64,000 nucleotides of DNA from Pseudomonas sp. HR96 (GTDB lineage: Bacteria > Pseudomonadota > Gammaproteobacteria > Pseudomonadales > Pseudomonadaceae), in the NCBI RefSeq assembly GCF_034059295.1, contig NZ_CP139141.1, positions 2,091,001-2,155,000 of the forward strand, written 5' to 3'. Of the stretch, positions 34,380-44,096 are shown piece by piece (position 1 is the stretch's first letter; each line of letters starts with the position of its first letter). Under the pieces are notes generated by a model, which worked only from the letters and a program-made list of their open reading frames with translations, was not told the origin of the DNA and did not search any database. A program made the translations under genes and the position numbers.

Positions 34380-35414
34380 ATGGCAACAATCAAGGATGTG
34401 GCGGCCCTGGCGGGAATTTCCTATACCACGGTGTCCCATGTGGTGAACAAGTCGCGCCCGGTCAGCGACCCGGTGCGGCTCAAAGTCGAGGCGGCGATTG
34501 CCCAGCTCGACTACGTGCCGAGCGCCGTCGCGCGTTCGCTCAAGGCGCGCAGCACGGCCACCATCGGTTTGCTGGTGCCCAACAGCATCAATCCGTACTT
34601 CGCCGAACTGGCGCGTGGCATCGAGGATTACTGCGAGCGCAAAGGCTACTGCGTGATCCTGTGCAATTCCGACGACGACCCGAAAAAGCAGCGCAGCTAC
34701 ATTCGGGTGCTGCTGGAAAAGCGGGTCGACGGCCTGATCGTCTCCTCGGTGGGTGGCGAGAGCGCACTGGCCCAATCACTGGCCAGTACGCGGACCCCGG
34801 TGGTGATACTTGACCGTGTGCTGCCCGGGCTGGAAGCGGATCTGGTGTGCATCGACAACGAACTGGGTGGCTACCTGGCCACCCGGCACCTGCTCGAGCT
34901 GGGCCATCGCGAGATCGCCTGCATCACTGGCCCACTGCTGACCAGCAGCGGCCAGCAACGCCTGGCCGGGTTCCGGCGGGCGTTGGCCGAGGCGCAACAG
35001 GTGGTCCCGCCATCGCGGGTCGTCGAAGGCGACTTCAGTGTGCCGGGTGGCTACGACGCCGCCGCCAGACTGCTGGCACCGGCGCCGGGACAGGCGGCGC
35101 CTACGGCGATCTTCGCCTGCAACGACATGATGGGCATGGGCGTGCTGCGCGCCGCTGCCGAACGTGGCATCCGCGTGCCGGAACAGCTGTCGGTGATCGG
35201 TTTCGATGACATCCAGATGTGTCGTTTCGTCTACCCGGCGCTGACCACGGTGGGCCAGTCGATTCGCCAATTGGGGGAGACGGCGGCCGAGCGTCTGCTG
35301 CAGCGTGTGCGCAAGACGGTGAGTGGCGCCTGCGAGCAACGCCTGGTGGCACCGGCGATCGTCGCGCGCGAATCGACGGCGGAGCTCAGCCCGCTGTTTT
35401 CAGAATATCGCTGA
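34380..35414 (+). CDS. rbsR: Ribose operon repressor, LacI family
   Basis: A 344-residue regulator. The N-terminal LacI helix-turn-helix is MATIKDVAALAGISYTTVSH with the hinge helix VPSAVARSLKAR. The effector domain resembles RbsB (IGLLVPNSINPYFAELARGI, VDGLIVSSVGGES, IACITGPLL, FACNDMMGMGVLRAAAERGI, SVIGFDDIQMCRFVYPALTT). It is expected to bind the palindrome at 30677 and release it on ribose. It lies inside its own operon, between transporter and kinase, giving autoregulation. ATG 34380, 32 bases after rbsC. Confidence 0.95.
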   Translation: MATIKDVAALAGISYTTVSHVVNKSRPVSDPVRLKVEAAIAQLDYVPSAVARSLKARSTATIGLLVPNSINPYFAELARGIEDYCERKGYCVILCNSDDDPKKQRSYIRVLLEKRVDGLIVSSVGGESALAQSLASTRTPVVILDRVLPGLEADLVCIDNELGGYLATRHLLELGHREIACITGPLLTSSGQQRLAGFRRALAEAQQVVPPSRVVEGDFSVPGGYDAAARLLAPAPGQAAPTAIFACNDMMGMGVLRAAAERGIRVPEQLSVIGFDDIQMCRFVYPALTTVGQSIRQLGETAAERLLQRVRKTVSGACEQRLVAPAIVARESTAELSPLFSEYR

Positions 35415-35435
35415 ATTATTGAAGAGCCTCACGAG

Positions 35436-36356
35436 ATGCAAGCAAACGTAGTGGTAGTCGGCAGTTTGAACATGGACCTGGTGGCGCGCGCCGAGCGCCT
35501 GCCGCGCCCGGGCGAAACCCTGGCCGGCGACAGTTTTGCCACGGTGCCCGGCGGCAAGGGCGCCAACCAGGCCGTGGCTGCCGCACGCCTGGGCGCCTCG
35601 GTGGCGATGGTCGGTTGCGTGGGCAGCGACGCCTATGGCGAGCAATTGCGCCAGGCGCTGCTGGTCGAGCGCATCGATTGCCAGGCGGTCAGCACCGCCC
35701 AGGGCGCCTCCAGCGGCCTGGCGATGATCGTGGTGGATGCCAACAGCCAGAACGCCATCGTCATCATTCCTGGCGGCAACGGCCTGCTGACCCCGGCCAG
35801 TGTGCAAGCGGCGGACGCGCTGCTGCAGGGCAGTGAGGTGGTGATCGCCCAGCTGGAGGTGCCGTCTGCCACGGTCGGTCATACCTTGCAGCGCGCCCGC
35901 GAGCTGGGCAAGACCGTGATCCTCAATCCGGCCCCGGCGGCGCAGCCGTTGCCCAGCGAGTGGTACCCGCACCTGGACTACCTGATACCCAACGAAAGCG
36001 AGGCGCAGGCCCTCACCGGCATCGCCGTGTTCTCCCTCGACACTGCCAGGCTGGCCGCCGAGCGCCTGCTGGAGCTGGGCGCCAGGCGGGTGATGATTAC
36101 CCTGGGCGGGGAGGGCGTGCTCTATGTCGATGCCCAGGGCAGCGAACATTTCGCCGCGCCGCGGGTGCAGCCCGTAGACACAACGGCGGCGGGGGACACG
36201 TTCGTTGGCGCCTTCGCGGCGGGCCTGGCCAGCGGCAAGTCGCCCCGCGAGGCGATCCTGTTCGGGCAGATCGCCGCTGCGCTGTCGGTCACCCGTGCCG
36301 GCGCGCAACCTTCCATACCCACATTGGCTGACGTGCAGGGGTTCATCGCCGCATGA
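35436..36356 (+). CDS. rbsK: Ribokinase
   Basis: A 306-residue PfkB-family kinase that makes ribose 5-phosphate. Signatures are [20 protein letters not shown], the substrate glycines [49 protein letters not shown] and [20 protein letters not shown] with the catalytic aspartate. Complete and of standard length. It overlaps rbsD by 4 bases. Confidence 0.97.
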   Translation: MQANVVVVGSLNMDLVARAERLPRPGETLAGDSFATVPGGKGANQAVAAARLGASVAMVGCVGSDAYGEQLRQALLVERIDCQAVSTAQGASSGLAMIVVDANSQNAIVIIPGGNGLLTPASVQAADALLQGSEVVIAQLEVPSATVGHTLQRARELGKTVILNPAPAAQPLPSEWYPHLDYLIPNESEAQALTGIAVFSLDTARLAAERLLELGARRVMITLGGEGVLYVDAQGSEHFAAPRVQPVDTTAAGDTFVGAFAAGLASGKSPREAILFGQIAAALSVTRAGAQPSIPTLADVQGFIAA

Positions 36357-36757
36357 AAAAGACACCCGTCCTCAACATTGCCCTGTCGCGGGTCATTGCC
36401 TCCCTCGGCCATGGCGACATCCTGGTGATCGCCGACGCCGGCCTGCCGGTGCCGCCCGGGGTGGAGATCATCGACCTGGCCCTGACCCCGGGCATTCCGG
36501 ACTTCGCCAGCACCCTGGGGGTGGTGCTCAGCGAGATGCAGGTCGAGCGCCACGTGCTCGCCGAGGAAATCCTGCAAGCCAGGCCCGGTCCGCTGGCCAG
36601 GCTCGAGCAATGGCACGATGAAGGCGCAATCGGCGAGCGCCAGCTGCTCAGTCACACCGAGTTCAAGCAGCTGACCGCCCACGCGCGCGCCATCGTGCGC
36701 ACCGGTGAATGCCAGCCGTACTGCAATATCGCGCTGGTTTCCGGGGTATTCTTCTGA
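36353..36757 (+). CDS. rbsD: D-ribose pyranase
   Basis: A 134-residue enzyme that interconverts ribopyranose and ribofuranose, supplying the form used by RbsK. Typical motifs are [20 protein letters not shown] with the catalytic histidine, [40 protein letters not shown] and [11 protein letters not shown]. Size is usual for the family. The start codon overlaps the rbsK stop. Confidence 0.96.
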   Translation: MKKTPVLNIALSRVIASLGHGDILVIADAGLPVPPGVEIIDLALTPGIPDFASTLGVVLSEMQVERHVLAEEILQARPGPLARLEQWHDEGAIGERQLLSHTEFKQLTAHARAIVRTGECQPYCNIALVSGVFF

Positions 36758-36781
36758 TTTTCCACTGGCGAGGACTGCCCA

Positions 36782-37744
36782 TTGGCTGGCGAGAGCAACG
36801 TTGTGCCCATTGATCTGATCATCGACACCGACCCCGGCGCGGACGATGTCGTCGCGCTGCTGCTGGCCATGGCGTCACCGGCTGAACTCAAGCTGCGCGC
36901 CATCACCACCGTTGCCGGCAACGTGCGCCTGGAGAAAACGTCGCGCAATGCGCGGCTGGCCCGCGAATGGGGTGGGCGCCCGGAGGTGCCAGTGTACGCA
37001 GGCGCCGGGCGCCCGCTGTTGCGTACCCCGATCTATGCGGCCCATGTTCACGGTTCCGAAGGCTGCCCTGGCGTGCCGGTGTACGAGCCGACTGCGCCAC
37101 TGGCGCCGGGCAACGCTGTTGACTACTTGATCGAGACGCTCGGCAAGGTGCCGGAGCAGAGCATCACCATCGCCATGATCGGTCCGCAGACCAACCTGGC
37201 CCTGGCCTTGATCCAGGCGCCGGAGATCGTGCGCGGCATCAAGCAGGTGGTGGTCATGGGCGGCGCGCATTTCAACGGCGGCAACATCACCCCAGTGGCC
37301 GAATTCAACCTGTTCGCCGACCCGCACGCCGCCCAGGTGGTGCTCGACAGCGGCGTGCCGCTGGTCTATGTGCCGCTGGATGTCACTCACAAGATGCTCA
37401 CCAGCGAGTCCCGTCTGGCGCAGATCGCCGCCTTGGGCAACCGCGCTGGGCAGCTGGTCGGCTCGATTCTGGAAGAGTACGTCAAGCCGGACATGCTGCA
37501 TTACGGCCTGCCGGGCGGGCCGGTGCACGACGCCAGCGTGATCGCCTGGCTGCTGCGGCCCGAATTGTTCAGTGGGCGTAAGGTGCACCTGTGGATCGAC
37601 ACCCGCGAAGGACCGACCTTCGGCCAGAGCATCGCCGACTGGTACGGCAAGACCGGGCTTGAGAAGAAGGTGCTGTGGCTGCTGGAGGGGGACGCGCAGG
37701 GCTTGTTCGATCTGCTGTGCGAGCGGCTGGCGCGCCTGGATTGA
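36782..37744 (+). CDS. Inosine-uridine preferring nucleoside hydrolase
   Basis: A 320-residue nucleoside hydrolase that releases ribose and base from ribonucleosides. It has the calcium-binding D-T-D-P-G-A-D-D motif near residue 15, TTVAGNVRLEKTSRNA, IAMIGPQTNLALAL, VVVMGGAHFNGGNITPVAEF with NLFADPHAA, DVTHK, and the late HDAS motif. All metal and substrate residues appear present. TTG 36782 is preceded by GAGGA with 8-base spacing; GTG 36803 is an alternative. It lies 24 bases after rbsD, so it is the last gene of the ribose operon and links nucleoside salvage to ribose use. Confidence 0.92.
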   Translation: MAGESNVVPIDLIIDTDPGADDVVALLLAMASPAELKLRAITTVAGNVRLEKTSRNARLAREWGGRPEVPVYAGAGRPLLRTPIYAAHVHGSEGCPGVPVYEPTAPLAPGNAVDYLIETLGKVPEQSITIAMIGPQTNLALALIQAPEIVRGIKQVVVMGGAHFNGGNITPVAEFNLFADPHAAQVVLDSGVPLVYVPLDVTHKMLTSESRLAQIAALGNRAGQLVGSILEEYVKPDMLHYGLPGGPVHDASVIAWLLRPELFSGRKVHLWIDTREGPTFGQSIADWYGKTGLEKKVLWLLEGDAQGLFDLLCERLARLD

Positions 37745-37791
37745 GCTCGATGTGCGCCCACCAGGACGGGCGGTTCAAGCCCGGCAATGAC

Positions 37792-38022
37792 TCACGGCGC
37801 TCGCATCGAAGCCCCGGCGGGCGCCCCAACGCCTAGCAGATGCTCACCGCTGTAGCGCTCGAACACCTGCCCGATGAACGAGCGCGCCGCCGCGGTGCCC
37901 AGCTCCTTGACCAGCAGGTCTACCGCGATGATCGCCAGCTCTTCGGGGTTGCCGGGGCTGTAGGACGATTGCCCCTGGGGCCATTTGACCTTGATGTCGG
38001 CGTCTACGGAAACGTTGGCCAT
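37792..38022 (-). CDS. Hypothetical protein, 76 aa
   Basis: A small protein MANVSVDADIKVKWPQGQSS, with a middle helix (EELAIIAVDLLVKELGTAAA) and a glycine-rich end. No signal peptide, no recognised family. Codon use is compatible with coding and a weak GAG ribosome binding site is present. It converges on the nucleoside hydrolase gene. Confidence 0.55.
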   Translation of the reverse strand: MANVSVDADIKVKWPQGQSSYSPGNPEELAIIAVDLLVKELGTAAARSFIGQVFERYSGEHLLGVGAPAGASMRAP

Positions 38023-38273
38023 GATGATCTCGTGGAAGCTTGGGCGAACCTGCCCGGGATGCGTTCAGTAAACCACGCGCAGCCAGGTTTTGGCATCCCC
38101 GCCAGACGGCGAGCTTGAGCGGCACGATGATCAACCGCTGCCGAAATATTCTGAAAAACACTCATACAGATTTAACAGGGTCGTGCTGCGGACCCTCGGG
38201 CAAACTGCGTTGGGTGCAACAAAGCGACCAGGCCGGGGTCGGACCTATTCACATTTTCCTATGGGGAGGCTTC

Positions 38274-38600
38274 ATGCCTTGCAAGCATGCAACATCGTTG
38301 ACCACTGTGCTGATGGCCGGGCTGCTGGCCTTGGCCGGCTGCTCGACGGGCGAACGACACACACCTGAAGTGGCTGCTGCGCCAGTGGTCCAGGATGGCC
38401 GTTGCCATTCCGAGCAGGCGCAATATACCGTTGGCCAGAAGGCGACCTCGGCCTTGCTGGAGCAGGCGAGGACTCGCTCCGGCGCGCAGATTGCCCGCGT
38501 GTTGAAACCCAACGACATGGTCACGATGGACTACCGGTCCGAGCGGCTGAACCTCAACACCGACGCCAATGGCGTTGTGCAGCGCGCCACCTGCGGCTGA
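38274..38600 (+). CDS. Lipoprotein with I78 peptidase-inhibitor domain
   Basis: A 108-residue protein with a lipoprotein signal peptide (LALAGC, cysteine at about residue 23). The mature part has the I78 inhibitor pattern: a cysteine in DGRCHSEQAQYTVGQKAT, then RSGAQIARVLKPNDMVTMDY, RSERLNLNTDANGVV and a final cysteine. Family members inhibit serine proteases such as elastase from the periplasm. GGGGAGG precedes ATG 38274 by 6 bases. A terminator follows. The 251-base gap before it (38023-38273) holds its promoter region and no other gene that I can support. Confidence 0.82.
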   Translation: MPCKHATSLTTVLMAGLLALAGCSTGERHTPEVAAAPVVQDGRCHSEQAQYTVGQKATSALLEQARTRSGAQIARVLKPNDMVTMDYRSERLNLNTDANGVVQRATCG

Positions 38601-38631
38601 TCGGTTGGCGCAAGCCGTAAATCGCAGGCAA

Positions 38632-38660
38632 AAAAAACCCGTCTATTCGACGGGTTTTTT
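38632..38660. terminator. Bidirectional terminator
   Basis: A run of A, the stem ACCCGTC-loop-GACGGGT, and a run of T. It sits between the I78 lipoprotein gene and the convergent cold shock gene and should serve both. Confidence 0.88.
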
Positions 38661-38675
38661 CGTTCGGTCAGAATA

Positions 38676-38888
38676 TTATTCTGGGCGAACTTGAGCAGCT
38701 TGCATGCCCTTTTGGCCTTTCTCAGCTACGAAAGAAACCGTTTGGCCTTCTTTCAAGCTTTTGAAACCGTCAGATTCGATAGCTTTGAAGTGTACGAACA
38801 GGTCGTCACCGCCACCTTGAGGAGTGATGAAGCCGAAGCCTTTCTCATCGTTGAACCATTTTACGGTGCCGGTTTGGCGATTAGACAT
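38676..38888 (-). CDS. capB: Cold shock protein, CapB/CspA type
   Basis: A 70-residue single cold-shock domain, [20 protein letters not shown], with RNP1 (KGFGFI) and RNP2 (DLFVHF) intact. It binds single-stranded nucleic acids as an RNA chaperone. The N-terminus and the [19 protein letters not shown] block closely match the Pseudomonas cold-acclimation protein CapB. GGAG lies 9 bases before ATG 38888. A long AT-rich upstream stretch (38889-39100) may form the leader. Confidence 0.93.
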   Translation of the reverse strand: MSNRQTGTVKWFNDEKGFGFITPQGGGDDLFVHFKAIESDGFKSLKEGQTVSFVAEKGQKGMQAAQVRPE

Positions 38889-39172
38889 GGTGTATCTCCA
38901 AGAAACATAATATTCAGTAGTGCTGTGCTGCTCAGGCCAACTGGGCACACGAGAGGTATCATAGTCTAAATGCAGGTTCAGTAAGCCTTTTAGATGCGCT
39001 GATTCCTGTCTTTATCGTGTTTTTTTTTGTGACACTGGCCAAACCCCTGATTTTGTTGGGTCTGGCCGACCTCTGACGAATGCGAAATATCCTCAAAAAG
39101 CCTACTGCTTCGCGTTTTTCGCCATCATTTTGCCCTGTGGCGACCCTGCTTCGGGGCGTTCAGGAGCAGAAA

Positions 39173-39469
39173 TCAGCTCTTCGTACGGCACACCTGGGTG
39201 TCTTTCATCAGCCGCGCACGCACCTCTTCGTTGGCGTTGGAGGGTGGCGTGTTGAGCATCGACAGCTCCTTGTCGGTGAAATTCTTGGTTGCCTGCTGGG
39301 CGCTGCAATCGCACAGCTGCTTGGCGCGCGCCGGGTCGACTTGCTTGCTTGCACTGGTGACGCAGTCCTTGGTAAAGCTTTCTTCGGCGCCGGCCGGCCA
39401 TTTGCCGGCGAAGGCGGGCAGGGCGGCGGTCAAGGCCAGGGTCAGGGTAGCCACTTGATGGAAACGCAT
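39173..39469 (-). CDS. Exported hypothetical protein, 98 aa
   Basis: A small protein with a clear signal peptide (MRFHQVATLTLALTAALPAF, cleavage after AFA). The mature domain has three to four cysteines (FTKDCVTSASKQ, AKQLCDCSAQQATKNF, KDTQVCRTKS) that could form disulfides. Function unknown. AAGGAG lies about 10 bases before ATG 39469. Nothing else is convincing in the 366 bases between this gene and thrS apart from the thrS leader. Confidence 0.75.
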   Translation of the reverse strand: MRFHQVATLTLALTAALPAFAGKWPAGAEESFTKDCVTSASKQVDPARAKQLCDCSAQQATKNFTDKELSMLNTPPSNANEEVRARLMKDTQVCRTKS

Positions 39470-39686
39470 CGCGGATGCTCCTTTTTGCGGATGTGTTTGA
39501 CGAATCGGTACCCCTGGTTTGAGGGGCGCAGGGGGGCTTGAGTTCAGCTCATGGGTCGCGAGCACACACAAAGATGCATTAAAACCTGCGTTGCGGCGAT
39601 GGGGCGCGATATCTGTGTTAGGATGCTCGGCCGCGACCTTGCAAGGCGCGGATTACCGGATTGCACCCAAGTATTGATTCATCAAA

Positions 39687-39816
39687 AACCAGTCACTCTG
39701 GTTCGATCTGCGGCTGGCCCCCGGGCTCCTGCCAATGTAAGGCAGGCAAGTTACACGGCCTGGATCGAATCGCGTACTGGCTCATCCCAACCCACGTGAC
39801 CTTTGGTAGGGGTCAC
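39687..39816 (+). promoter_or_regulatory. thrS: Structured thrS leader
   Basis: Two hairpins are visible upstream of thrS: AACCAG-tcact-CTGGTT (39687-39703) and GTGACC-9 bases-GGTCAC (39796-39816). The second ends 4 bases before the AGGAGAGGAGG ribosome binding site. E. coli ThrRS represses its own mRNA through tRNA-like hairpins in a similar place; the loop sequences here do not obviously mimic a threonine anticodon, so autoregulation is only suggested. Confidence 0.45.
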
Positions 39817-39835
39817 CACTAGGAGAGGAGGCGCC

Positions 39836-41758
39836 ATGCCAACTATTACTCTTCCTGACGGCAGTCAGCGTTCGTTCGACCACGCGGTTTCCGTGGCCGA
39901 AGTAGCAGCCTCCATCGGCGCCGGCCTGGCCAAGGCCACCGTGGCCGGCAAGGTCGACGGTCAGCTGGTCGATGCCAGCGACCTGATCGAGCACGATGCC
40001 AGCCTGCAGATCATTACCCCCAAGGACCAGGAAGGCGTCGAGATCATCCGCCACTCCTGCGCGCACCTGGTGGGCCATGCGGTCAAGCAGCTGTACCCGA
40101 CTGCGCGCATGGTGATCGGCCCGGTCATCGAAGACGGCTTCTATTATGACATCGCCTACGAGCGGCCCTTCACCCCCGATGACCTGGCGGCGATCGAACA
40201 GCGCATGCAGCAGCTGATCGACACCGACTACGACGTGATCAAGAAGGTCACGCCGCGTGCCGAGGTCATCGAGGTGTTCAAGGCTCGTGGTGAAGAGTAC
40301 AAGTTGCGCCTGGTCGAGGACATGCCCAACGAGCAGTCCATGGGCCTGTACTACCACGAAGAATACGTCGACATGTGCCGCGGCCCGCACGTGCCGAACA
40401 CGCGTTTCCTGAAATCGTTCAAGCTGACCAAGCTGTCCGGTGCCTACTGGCGCGGCGACGCCAAGAACGAACAGTTGCAGCGTGTGTACGGTACTGCCTG
40501 GGCTGACAAGAAGCAGTTGGCGGCCTACATCCAGCGCATCGAAGAAGCCGAGAAGCGCGACCATCGCAAGATCGGCAAGCGCCTGGGCCTGTTCCACCTC
40601 CAGGAGGAAGCGCCGGGCATGGTGTTCTGGCACCCGAACGGCTGGACCCTGTACCAGGTGCTCGAGCAGTACATGCGCAAGGTGCAGCGCGACAACGGCT
40701 ACCTCGAAGTGAAAACTCCGCAGGTGGTCGATCGCAGCCTGTGGGAGAAATCCGGGCATTGGGCCAACTACGCCGAGAACATGTTCACCACGCAGTCGGA
40801 GAACCGCGACTACGCCATCAAGCCGATGAACTGCCCGTGCCACGTGCAGGTGTTCAATCAGGGCCTGAAGAGCTACCGCGAGCTGCCGATGCGCCTGGCC
40901 GAGTTCGGTGCCTGCCACCGCAACGAGCCATCGGGTGCGCTGCACGGCATCATGCGGGTGCGTGGCTTCGTTCAAGATGACGCGCACATCTTCTGCACCG
41001 AAGAGCAGATGCAATCGGAGTCGGCCGACTTCATCAAGCTGACCATGGATGTGTACGCCGACTTCGGCTTCAAGGACATCCAGCTCAAGCTGTCCACTCG
41101 TCCGGAAAAGCGCGTCGGTTCCGACGAGTTATGGGACCGTGCCGAGGCTGCCCTGGCTGCCGCGTTGGACAACGCCGGCCTGGCCTATGATCTGCAGCCG
41201 GGCGAGGGCGCCTTCTACGGCCCGAAAATCGAATTCTCGCTCAAGGATTGCCTGGGTCGAGTCTGGCAGTGCGGCACGCTTCAGCTGGACTTCAACCTGC
41301 CGATACGCCTGGACGCTGAATACGTTTCGGAAAACAACGACCGTCAGCATCCTGTGATGCTGCACCGTGCGATCCTGGGTTCGTTCGAGCGTTTCATCGG
41401 TATCCTGATCGAGCACTACGAAGGTGCATTCCCGGCCTGGCTGGCGCCAACCCAGGCGGTGATCATGAATATCACTGATAAACAAGCCGATTTTGCCCTT
41501 GACGTAGAAAAAAATCTGCTTCAAAGCGGGTTTCGTGCCAAGTCCGACTTGAGAAATGAGAAAATCGGCTTTAAAATCCGCGAGCATACTTTGCTCAAGG
41601 TTCCCTATCTCCTCGTCATCGGAGATCGGGAGGTTGAAACGCAAACTGTCGCTGTGCGTACCCGTGAAGGTGCAGACCTGGGCTCCATGCCCGTCGCTCA
41701 GTTCACCGAGTTCCTCGCACAAGCGGTTTCCCGGCGTGGTCGCCATGATTCGGAGTAA
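39836..41758 (+). CDS. thrS: Threonyl-tRNA synthetase
   Basis: A 640-residue class II synthetase with TGS domain (residues 1-62), editing domain with [16 protein letters not shown] and the [18 protein letters not shown] block, catalytic core with [31 protein letters not shown] and [17 protein letters not shown], zinc ligands Cys and His in place, and an anticodon-binding C-terminus. Length is standard. A strong AGGAGAGGAGG ribosome binding site precedes ATG 39836. It heads the translation operon. Confidence 0.98.
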   Translation: MPTITLPDGSQRSFDHAVSVAEVAASIGAGLAKATVAGKVDGQLVDASDLIEHDASLQIITPKDQEGVEIIRHSCAHLVGHAVKQLYPTARMVIGPVIEDGFYYDIAYERPFTPDDLAAIEQRMQQLIDTDYDVIKKVTPRAEVIEVFKARGEEYKLRLVEDMPNEQSMGLYYHEEYVDMCRGPHVPNTRFLKSFKLTKLSGAYWRGDAKNEQLQRVYGTAWADKKQLAAYIQRIEEAEKRDHRKIGKRLGLFHLQEEAPGMVFWHPNGWTLYQVLEQYMRKVQRDNGYLEVKTPQVVDRSLWEKSGHWANYAENMFTTQSENRDYAIKPMNCPCHVQVFNQGLKSYRELPMRLAEFGACHRNEPSGALHGIMRVRGFVQDDAHIFCTEEQMQSESADFIKLTMDVYADFGFKDIQLKLSTRPEKRVGSDELWDRAEAALAAALDNAGLAYDLQPGEGAFYGPKIEFSLKDCLGRVWQCGTLQLDFNLPIRLDAEYVSENNDRQHPVMLHRAILGSFERFIGILIEHYEGAFPAWLAPTQAVIMNITDKQADFALDVEKNLLQSGFRAKSDLRNEKIGFKIREHTLLKVPYLLVIGDREVETQTVAVRTREGADLGSMPVAQFTEFLAQAVSRRGRHDSE

Positions 41759-41760
41759 TT

Positions 41761-42309
41761 ATTATTAAGCGTGAAATGAGACAAGATAAACGAGCTGCAC
41801 CGAAGGCCCCGATCAACGAGAATATCTCGGCACGCGAGGTTCGGTTAATTGGCGCTGACGGCGAGCAGATTGGCATCGTCTCGATTGATGAAGCGCTTCG
41901 TATTGCTGAAGAAGCCAAGCTGGATCTGGTAGAGATTTCTGCCGACGCCGTCCCGCCCGTTTGCCGGGTGATGGACTACGGCAAGTCGATCTTCGAAAAG
42001 AAGAAGCAGATCGCTGCCGCGAAAAAGAACCAGAAGCAGATTCAGGTAAAAGAAATCAAGTTTCGTCCAGGGACGGAGGAAGGGGATTACCAGGTAAAAC
42101 TACGCAACCTGGTACGTTTCCTTAGTGATGGGGACAGGGCCAAGATCTCCTTGAGATTTCGCGGCCGTGAGATGGCGCATCAGGAGCTGGGGATGGAGCT
42201 TCTCAAGCGGGTCGAACAAGACCTGCTCGAGTACGGCTCGGTCGAACAGCATCCTAAGATGGAAGGACGCCAGCTGATTATGGTCATCGCCCCCAAGAAA
42301 AAGAAATAA
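41761..42309 (+). CDS. infC: Translation initiation factor IF-3, AUU start
   Basis: A 182-residue IF-3. N-domain: [41 protein letters not shown]-domain: [40 protein letters not shown], and the basic end IAPKKKK. The conserved sequence extends upstream of the first ATG (41776) through KRE into three consecutive ATT codons (41758, 41761, 41764). The rare AUU start is known for infC in many bacteria and lets IF-3 repress itself. ATT 41761 is chosen for its spacing from CGGAG; ATT 41764 is equally possible. It begins 2 bases after the thrS stop. Confidence 0.95.
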   Translation: MIKREMRQDKRAAPKAPINENISAREVRLIGADGEQIGIVSIDEALRIAEEAKLDLVEISADAVPPVCRVMDYGKSIFEKKKQIAAAKKNQKQIQVKEIKFRPGTEEGDYQVKLRNLVRFLSDGDRAKISLRFRGREMAHQELGMELLKRVEQDLLEYGSVEQHPKMEGRQLIMVIAPKKKK

Positions 42310-42369
42310 CCACCAGGGCACGGCAGGCCTTGCGGTTATGTTTATCAACTGAATGCGGAGTATCCGAAC

Positions 42370-42564
42370 ATGCCAAAGATGAAAACCAAAAGCGGTGCAG
42401 CCAAGCGGTTTCTCAAAACTGCTAACGGCATCAAGCACAAGCACGCTTTCAAGAGCCACATCCTGACCAAAATGTCGACCAAGCGTAAGCGTCAACTGCG
42501 CGGTAGCAGCTTGCTGCATCCGTCTGACGTGGCAAAAGTCGAGCGCATGCTGCGCCTTCGTTAA
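42370..42564 (+). CDS. rpmI: 50S ribosomal protein L35 (bL35)
   Basis: A 64-residue very basic protein, [20 protein letters not shown] through MLRLR, the standard L35 sequence. Located 60 bases after infC and 27 before rplT, as in most gammaproteobacteria. Confidence 0.98.
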   Translation: MPKMKTKSGAAKRFLKTANGIKHKHAFKSHILTKMSTKRKRQLRGSSLLHPSDVAKVERMLRLR

Positions 42565-42591
42565 TTTCGGTCAAAGATAGAGGACTAACTC

Positions 42592-42948
42592 ATGGCTCGT
42601 GTTAAGCGTGGCGTCATTGCCCGTAAGCGTCACAAGAAAATTCTGAAACTTGCTAAAGGCTACTACGGTGCACGCTCGCGCGTATTCCGTGTTGCCAAGC
42701 AAGCGGTAATCAAGGCAGGCCAGTACGCCTACCGTGACCGTCGTCAGAAAAAACGTCAGTTCCGCGCTCTGTGGATCGCTCGTATCAACGCTGGTGCTCG
42801 CGTCAACGGTCTGTCCTACAGCCGTCTGATCTCGGGCCTGAAAAAAGCGTCGATCGAAATCGACCGCAAGGTTCTGGCTGATCTGGCAGTGAACGAAAAA
42901 GCGGCGTTTGCTGCGATTGTCGAGAAAGCTAAAGCCTCGCTGGCTTAA
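42592..42948 (+). CDS. rplT: 50S ribosomal protein L20 (bL20)
   Basis: A 118-residue protein, [20 protein letters not shown], with [20 protein letters not shown] and [20 protein letters not shown], standard for L20. In E. coli L20 represses rpmI-rplT by binding their mRNA; the corresponding site was not identified here. Confidence 0.98.
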   Translation: MARVKRGVIARKRHKKILKLAKGYYGARSRVFRVAKQAVIKAGQYAYRDRRQKKRQFRALWIARINAGARVNGLSYSRLISGLKKASIEIDRKVLADLAVNEKAAFAAIVEKAKASLA

Positions 42949-42962
42949 GTACCCACGACAAT

Positions 42963-44078
<1,116 letters not shown>

Positions 44079-44096
44079 TTATTCCAGGAGAGCAGC

